Part shown: positions 58,262 to 64,000 of the stretch, one piece after another | How positions within the stretch are numbered: position 1 is the stretch's first letter | Layout: each line of letters starts with the position of its first letter | DNA from: Isoetes taiwanensis | Lineage: Eukaryota > Streptophyta > Lycopodiopsida > Isoetales > Isoetaceae | Direction: 5' to 3' | Length of the DNA stretch: 64,000 bases | Assembly (NCBI GenBank): GCA_021234155.1 | Contig: JAJEKV010000001.1 | Span: forward strand, 27,021,189-27,085,188 | The notes under the pieces: model-generated | Seen by the model: only the letters and a program-made list of their open reading frames with translations | The model's database searches: none | Told to the model about the DNA's origin: nothing | Translations under genes and position numbers: made by a program

Positions 58262-59255
58262 GCAAAAATTAATGTGGAACCAAAGATGGGAGGAGGAAAC
58301 AAAAAATTATTAAAAAAATGCCAATCATATGTAAAAGCATCGAAAGGAATATGATGAGGGTAGACAAAGTGCGTGTTATTGACAGAAAGTTTGTGATTGA
58401 GAGGCGAAGCAAAATGATCAGCATGATGAGGTCCCTATAAGAAATCAAAATGGTTGAAATACCAAGGAGCGAGAGTAAATTCATCTGACTGAGAAAGAGG
58501 AGAAAGATACGTTGGTTCTAAAGAAATGGAAAATGGAAATAAAGGAGAAAAATTTCAATGACAAGGAAATGAATATCAAGCGAAGAGGAACCTCCTTTTT
58601 GGATGATAGCCACAACATTCAAATTCTCTCTCTCCCCCACCCCCTCCCCCCTCTCCCGAACAGAAACAATGCGAGAAGGAATAAAAGAAAGGGTTGAACG
58701 AAGGACTTAGAAGAAAGCAAAAAGTTCCCGCCAAGTAGAAGAGTGAGAAATTTTATGTTCAGAAAAAAGACCCACAAAATCCATGCAGGACTGACCTGGG
58801 AGAAGCAACCAACCCCCAACGAAAAAGTAAACCCCAACACAGCAGACGGACGACGGGAGGGAGAAAGAAAGTAAAAACCAAGAAAAAGAGCTATGCGTTT
58901 CCAAAGAAAAATCTCCATGCGGGATAACGAAGATAGGGTGATAGGAGCATCCCAATGAAAAGGATTAATAAGGTGGTATGAAAAGAAAGTCAGAATCGAC
59001 ACAAGAGAGCCAAAAGTAATATAGAGAGACTATAAAAAGCCTAGAAACTTGGCAAGCTAGCGAGCAGCAAGGTATGAGTAAGAAAGAATGGAAGAGGAAA
59101 GGTGGGAAATTTTTTTGCAAATTTTTAGATGTTGCAACTTTTTAGATGAGAAGCTGAGCACCATAGTAGAAGGATCAAGCAAAAGGCCAAGAAAGATGGT
59201 GCGATGAGGCACGCGAAGGAGGCCCATGGGCCAAGCAATTACAAAACCCACAGAG
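58262..59255 (-). pseudogene. DIRS-like retroelement: RT C-terminus and RNase H
   Basis: Read on the minus strand: IFLGLLLDPSTMVLSFSSKK near 59190-59130 (DIRS 'YLGF-IDS--M-LS-P--K' block after the catalytic site); STWRELFAFF near 58733-58705; NVVAIIQKGGSSSLDIHFL at 58620-58562 (DIRS RNase H 'VSYI-KGGSRS' block); then, after a frame change, GPHHADHFASPLNHK and PFDAFTYDWHFF at about 58430-58310 and FLFPPPIFGS (DIRS 'D-FAS--N', 'DAF---W', 'PPP' segment). This order is specific to DIRS-type elements. An Arg/Glu-rich low-complexity stretch interrupts it near 58620-58680. Tyrosine recombinase and the catalytic RT block are absent. Confidence 0.78.
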
Positions 59256-60090
59256 TGAAGGTAACTAACGGTAATACAGACTTGGAGAAGGGGTGGGTTG
59301 GATTGTGTAGTTGGGTTAGGGTCTCACGTTTTTAGGGTTTTACGGATTTCCAATTTTGAGGGTTTGTTTAAATGATAAATGGATTTTGCTTAAATGCTGA
59401 GAGAAGAGAAGTTTCATATAGAAAGTTACAAGGATTATTTCATTTCATTAGAAATGGTAATAATGATGACAATCAAGTAGTTTGTTGCAAGGTCTTTGTT
59501 GTATTGAAATAGGTGTTGCATGATTGTGTTGGTTAACTAGATATAAGAAATAAGAAGTGGTGAGTTTCTACAACAAATATGAATTGTATGTATGCAAAAG
59601 AAGATATATTTTAGTGTGCTTTGGGATGAATTGTTGTGTTGAATTCCAATGTGTATAGAAGGTCCATTTTCTCACTTTTGAGAAACAATTACATACAGAA
59701 TGATTGTTAAAATGAACAAATCTTGTTTCTGTGTTCAATCTCACAGTGGATGTTAAGGTAGAGTAGTAAAACTGGTAAAATATAATGCATCTACAGTCAT
59801 AGTATTTTGTACTGGATATAATTGGTAAAGCTAGTACTATCATGGTTGTGGTGCATGTCTGTTACATAGGTACATGTAACTTTGTTGCTTGTTGTTGGAG
59901 TTGTAGTTGTGCCTGTCTGTTAAGGAATATAAAATTTTAAATGGTTAGGAGATTGTTGTGCTTGATATGAATAAATCATGAGCATTTAATGTGTACCTTG
60001 TGTCAAGTTCTTGCTACAGCAAAAGTGTTTTATTTGATTCGAAGTCATTTATCGTATTAGCTTTGAATTGTTGCCAAGGACATGGTTTCT
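59256..60090. other. AT-rich spacer, nothing identified
   Basis: No coherent frame, repeat family or RNA gene seen. Confidence 0.4.
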
Positions 60091-60094
60091 TGCC

Positions 60095-60610
60095 AATAAG
60101 TGTCCAGACTTCTATTGTAGTGAAGTCTGGGCCGAAATACGGAACTTCTATAACTTTAACAAGCTTATTCACACCTGCTCAGTGCATATTCACATCACCT
60201 GGGTTACCCGCAATCGATTGCCTTCTGATGGGCATACGGTTCCCTTATTCCTCGGGATGTAGACCATACATAACGATCCCTCAAGCCAGGGTAATACTGC
60301 ATAAATTTTTGTATAATCAGATATTCAAGTTTACAAAATAATTATATAAGGTTTGAGGGAATGTACTTAACGGTGTTAATTTCAGACACGTGATCGTGAA
60401 GTTTCCTGTGGCTCGCTCTACGTAATCCCCCGTGTGAATATGCACCCAAACCAAAGGGGTTTTGTAGGGGATTCTAATTTAAGTGTGTTTACTTGAAATC
60501 GTTTTGCTTTTAATTAATATTAATGGTACTAAGGTTGGTTGTTATATTAAAAGATTTTTTCGGCCCTTCTCTAGCCCTAGGGAAATACCTAGGGCACTTC
60601 AACTCAAAAG
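60095..60610. repeat. Foldback-family end (related to 21.24-21.85 kb)
   Basis: Shares with the 21-25 kb element the ordered words 'gcatattcacat', 'gggcatacggttcccttattcctc' (there 'taggcatatttatcccttattcctt'), 'gttaatttcagacacg', 'gtgaatatgcacccaaaccaaaggggttt', 'taattaatattaatgg' and 'gcccttctctagccctaggg'. The first and last parts are inverted relative to each other, as in the other copy. Confidence 0.6.
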
Positions 60611-61441
60611 AAACACGTGCCTTCAAAAACATCTAAAATACTCCATACAAGCAACCCACAAGCAAAAGACAAAGTGTTTTTCATCCAAATTTTGATTTGC
60701 TTCAAACGAAAATAAAAATGTGGGCATATCCCAACTATACTAACACTACAAAGCTATAGAGTTCATCTTTATTATTTCCAATCTCTGGCTTAACGGGCGT
60801 GAAGGAGATGACAAAAAATCCATAAAATCCCATATTTACATTGCTCAGAAGTAATGTCTCAGAGTCTTGTAGCCTTGAATCAACACATCAGGTAGGGAAG
60901 AAAATATGCCACAACTCGCTTAAAAATCTCCATAGTCCCCTATAATGCCACGCTTCCTCGAATCCCATTACACTGGGTGGGGAGGAAATACTTACGCATT
61001 CTGCCAAAATCTCCATAGCTCTCTATAATGCCACCTCCGTGAGAAACAATCTTAGCTCCCCCATCTCATTGTAATCAGAACTTATTTCAAATGTAACCAT
61101 GCAATACCTATCTATTCTGGAAGCTGGAACAGCTCTATAAGTTTCTAAAATTCCAGACGACTTTCCACAGCTTGCAAAGCTGCACTAGAATACATTCACG
61201 CATTGGGCGGCAACTTTCATGCAATACCTGTCTGTAAATTTCTGGAAGCTGGAACAGCCCCATTGTTTCTAAAAAATTTGCACTCCACTTTCCCACAGCT
61301 TGCAAAGCTGCACCAGTTCACATTCACGCATTGCATATGCAATGATTTGAGCTCACACCTAATTTGTACGCAAGTATACTTTATTTCTAATTGATTCTTG
61401 AATCCAAAGAAAGATTTTCAAGGTAAGATGATGTATTCAAC
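60611..61441. repeat. Two small duplications upstream of the F-box exon
   Basis: 'aaatctccatag-cccctataatgccac' occurs near 60926 and again near 61008. A larger tandem pair starts with 'catgcaatacct' at 61098 and 61218 (120-bp spacing), each with 'ctggaagctggaacagc', 'ccacagcttgcaaagctgcac' and 'cattcacgcattg'. No gene is supported here. Confidence 0.6.
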
Positions 61442-61633
61442 TGCCTCTAATGAGGTGTCTGTGATACGTGCACAAGCTGCCAGTCCAAGAGATTTTAGTG
61501 ACTTTGCACAACTAATTGCTATGTCTTTTATCCCAACATCAGTTACACATTTACAGAAATGCAAATTGAGTTCTTCTAAGAGTTTGAAAAATTGCCCAAC
61601 AGCCTGGAGTCCATAATCCCCTACATAGTATCC
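61442..61633 (-). pseudogene. F-box/LRR protein (FBL4-like) single exon
   Basis: A 64-codon open exon on the minus strand: GYYVGDYGLQAVGQFFKLLE, ELNLHFCKCVTDVGIKDIAI, then SLKSLGLAACARITDTSLEA. These are cysteine-containing LRRs (C-x-x-[IV]-T-D-x-G-[IL]) found in the C-terminal part of plant F-box/LRR proteins, most like FBL4, which act as substrate receptors of SCF ubiquitin ligases. The acceptor 'tattgcag' precedes it; the 3' boundary is uncertain, with only a weak GT (GCA|GTTGAA), and the frame runs to a stop 24 bp later. No neighbouring FBL exon or F-box was found on either side, so this is probably a captured exon. A long-intron gene extending outside the window is the alternative. Confidence 0.7.
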
Positions 61634-62251
61634 CTGCAATATACATACCAATAATTGAGATGTGTTCTCTAAAGGAATGCCAACATACAAGTATCAAAGT
61701 ACAGAAGCAGCAGTATAGAAGGTACAACTAATAGCAAACGATTTATGTTGCATCAACTGCTTCTATTGTGTCATTTCATGCAATGCAAACAAGATATTAT
61801 AAGTAGTGTATCAATTTTCATAACGAATGCCATGCACCCTTACGGAGCTTTCAGATCGACTTGTCATTAATATCAACAGCAAAAACAGATCCTTTATCTT
61901 CCATATCTAACTTAGGGTTTTCAATTTCTTCAAATACATGTTGCAATTACCAGTCTATCTCCTGAAGAAGCTCCTTCGAATCAGAGGTCTTATGGGATGA
62001 AGATAGCACTCTGCAGACAATGGTATTTCCAAAACAGACCAGAGGATGTAAGCAAAGGAAATGACATACCATTTTAAAAAAGGATAAAAACCCTCGAATT
62101 CTCATGAACACCCGCCAGATTTCTTTAAACAATTATAGCACAGCTTATGCATCTTAGTGTATTTTCGACAGGGCTTTTCAAGCATGAAATGATCATAGGG
62201 ATGCCTCCATTCTTCAAAATTATTGCTGCATTTTCAGGAACCGGAAAAGGT
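61634..62251. other. Between F-box exon and DXS exons, nothing identified
   Basis: No coding family or repeat recognised. Short minus-strand frames (for example 61947-62132) look like non-coding sequence. Confidence 0.35.
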
Positions 62252-62618
62252 TTATGCATATGAACCATACTGAAGATGCCTACTTCCTTTATTTCTACCA
62301 ATGAGGTTCAGAACTGTAGCTGCAATGTGGAAAGCAGACAGTCCAGCTTCTAGCAACTGGTCCATTGGAGAGCCGTGGTCAATATAATGATCTGGTAGAA
62401 CCATTGGTTGCCACTGGAAAATAAGATTCTGTAGTTACTAACGTAGACTAAGCTTTGCCGAGAAACAAAATTACCTTTAATTTTCCATCGAGAAGTCCAT
62501 CAAGTGCCATAAAATGAACAACATGAGATCCAAAACCCCCCACGCTTCCTTCTTCCACTGTAATCAACACTTCATGCTCTTTGGCAAGCAGTCTAATTAC
62601 ACTGCCATCAAGATACGT
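62252..62618 (-). pseudogene. DXS: 1-deoxy-D-xylulose-5-phosphate synthase, two 3' exons, frameshifted
   Basis: Minus strand. Exon A (about 62618-62475): [20 protein letters not shown], then [20 protein letters not shown], then DGKLK. Exon B (62414-62252): WQPMV, frameshift, [20 protein letters not shown], then [14 protein letters not shown] and a stop at 62254-62252. They are separated by a 60-bp intron with GT and AG ends (62474-62415). This is the C-terminal transketolase domain of DXS, the first enzyme of the plastid MEP isoprenoid pathway. One extra base in the A run at 62399-62401 puts exon B out of frame after MV. The first four-fifths of the roughly 700-residue enzyme, including the thiamine-diphosphate site, are absent; upstream sequence soon becomes unreadable. 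Hence a pseudogene fragment; an assembly error at the A run is the alternative for the frameshift only. Confidence 0.8.
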
Positions 62619-62989
62619 CTGTTCCTTCCTTGCTCACTGGAGTTCTGTCTCAACCATGCTACCAGGGTATCCATGCACCATACAACCGGGTACTAGCCTT
62701 CTTTCATCGGCAGAACTCGATGCTTCTCGCTGCTATGTTGGTCAGAGTCCAAGGAATCGGCAGAACTCGAAGAGCACATAATAAAAACCCTAAAACACAT
62801 GAGCTCGATACCTCCATTTTAAACTTTGGATTATAGGGGGAAAAAAAACTAGGGAAATATGCCATGAAATAGGGTATCCATTGTGAGCCCTTGATTAAGG
62901 GCTCAAGCACTCGATCTTGACCATTAAAATAATTGGATGGCATAAGAATCATGCAAACATGGCTATAAACCATTGGGAATATAAAATTA

Positions 62990-63115
62990 GAAGATGAAAA
63001 TATAATGCGCACTCTAGATGTACGCATTAGTACATCCCGTGAAATACGACCACCAAATCATATAAAAACCATAGGAAAAAATGTACAAAAACACAAAAAA
63101 ACCCCTGTTATTATG
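62990..63115. repeat. Foldback-family inner piece (related to 22.62-22.74 kb)
   Basis: Aligns in the same orientation with 22619-22735: 'ctctagatgtacgcattagtac' versus 'ttctagatgcatttactagta', then 'aaaaccataggaaaa', 'tgtacaaaaacac-aa' and 'aacccctgttattatgcta'. It lies on the far side of the DXS fragment from the outer piece at 60.1-60.6 kb. Confidence 0.6.
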
Positions 63116-64000
63116 CTAGATATTCAAGTTGAACATCAAATTTTCACCAAGTTTGATTTTTTGCCACTACAAAAATTAATTAATGACACATAGTTTGCAA
63201 ATTTTTGACCTACCTTTCAGGATCGACAAGATGTTTATTTGCTAATTTTTATATTAGAGCATTGGTTATTTATTTTTCTGAAATGTGATGTATTTTTTGG
63301 ACCATTACATGGATCACGTTGTGGTAGTAGGACTTATAAGCTCTATACTTGCGGGATTGCTCATTCATCACAATTTTATGACATTGCTCTAGTGCAATCA
63401 AAGATATTTTTATTTTAGATAGGAATGCACAAGTACTAAGTGTTTATTCCCATGTATTAGAGTTGAGCCTTAAACTGAACGCAAGTTGCGTCTTTATTTG
63501 ATTATAAGATTCATGTTTTAGGGCATAAAATTTTATGAACATCGAAACATATTTGCATGATTAGTATTACTCTTAAAATAATGTTTAACAATGAGGACGT
63601 AAATATATAAGATGCCTATATATGGTGCCATTTTCATGCAAAAGCTTCACTGCTTCAACTATGTCCTTGGCCTAACTGAGCGCAAAATACTTTTAAAGGT
63701 CCATTTGTAGATGTATATGCTCTAGATAAGAAAAAAAATAATGCACTTCACTTCTTGTTCTCTTCAATGAAGTGCCCTGTTATTTCTACTCCGAAACAAC
63801 TATTTCCCAGTAATGGCTATGTATCCTCAACCAAAGCATCTGACAGACAATCCAACTTTTTTTCCTAGCCGGAATATATGGTCTTCAACATGTTTGGAGC
63901 AACTCTTTGCAAGTACTTGCAAGTGACTTTGTCGAACATGTACATGGAAAACTACTGATGGCTGGCCTGGTGATTAAATGGAGGTGAAATAGTTTCAAAC
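63116..64000. other. AT-rich right end, nothing identified
   Basis: No gene, terminal repeat or RNA recognised. An inverted partner of the foldback arm, if any, would lie beyond the window. Confidence 0.4.

Noticed and set aside
58619-59002. 127-codon minus-strand frame as an independent membrane protein
   Set aside because: Its Phe/Leu-rich look comes from the DIRS-like RNase H region read partly in frame; STWRELFAFF and neighbouring blocks identify it.

Overview
The window looks like nuclear DNA of a seed plant with a very large, repeat-filled genome. A gymnosperm is my best guess, but nothing in the sequence proves the lineage. One plant gene with its intron is present and apparently intact: a two-exon rhomboid-like protein with a RanBP2 zinc finger (RBL14 type, 26663-28727, + strand). 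Almost everything else that can be identified is decayed transposable elements, broken gene pieces and small repeats. No rRNA, tRNA, CRISPR or bacterial-style operon was seen.

Layout, left to right. 1-5500: an old Ty3/gypsy pol (+), split by a LINE in the opposite orientation. 5650-14853: a chromodomain-type Ty3/gypsy copy (copy I, +) that has lost protease and reverse transcriptase. 15.6-18.2 kb: an unidentified GC-richer block flanked by GAATA-rich direct repeats. 18.2-25.3 kb: AT-rich DNA with a large inverted-repeat (foldback) element at 21.2-24.8 kb and a compact 132-bp foldback at 25.1 kb. 26.66-28.73 kb: the rhomboid gene, with an 88-bp hairpin in its intron. 29.14-30.77 kb: gag and the first half of a DIRS-like reverse transcriptase (+). 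31.46-31.73 kb: a leucine-rich-repeat receptor fragment. 33-37.7 kb: unresolved decayed repeats. 37.78-38.29 kb: two tandem-repeat arrays. 38.32-42.99 kb: an LTR-internal-LTR-internal-LTR tandem with internal regions of only about 0.5 kb. 44.64-44.90 kb: a roughly 30-bp minisatellite. 44.93-56.84 kb: a second, more complete copy (copy II, +) of the chromodomain element. 58.26-59.26 kb: the second half of a DIRS-like RT plus its RNase H, on the - strand. 60.1-63.1 kb: pieces of the same foldback family as at 21-25 kb, enclosing an F-box/LRR exon and two 3' exons of 1-deoxy-D-xylulose-5-phosphate synthase (DXS), both on the - strand.

The genes do not form a pathway. The biology here is genome structure: nested retroelements, foldback elements that may have picked up exons, and a retroelement class (DIRS, which uses a tyrosine recombinase) that is unusual for a seed plant. 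Retroelement boundaries are approximate because frameshifts and stops are frequent; domains were called by reading across frames.
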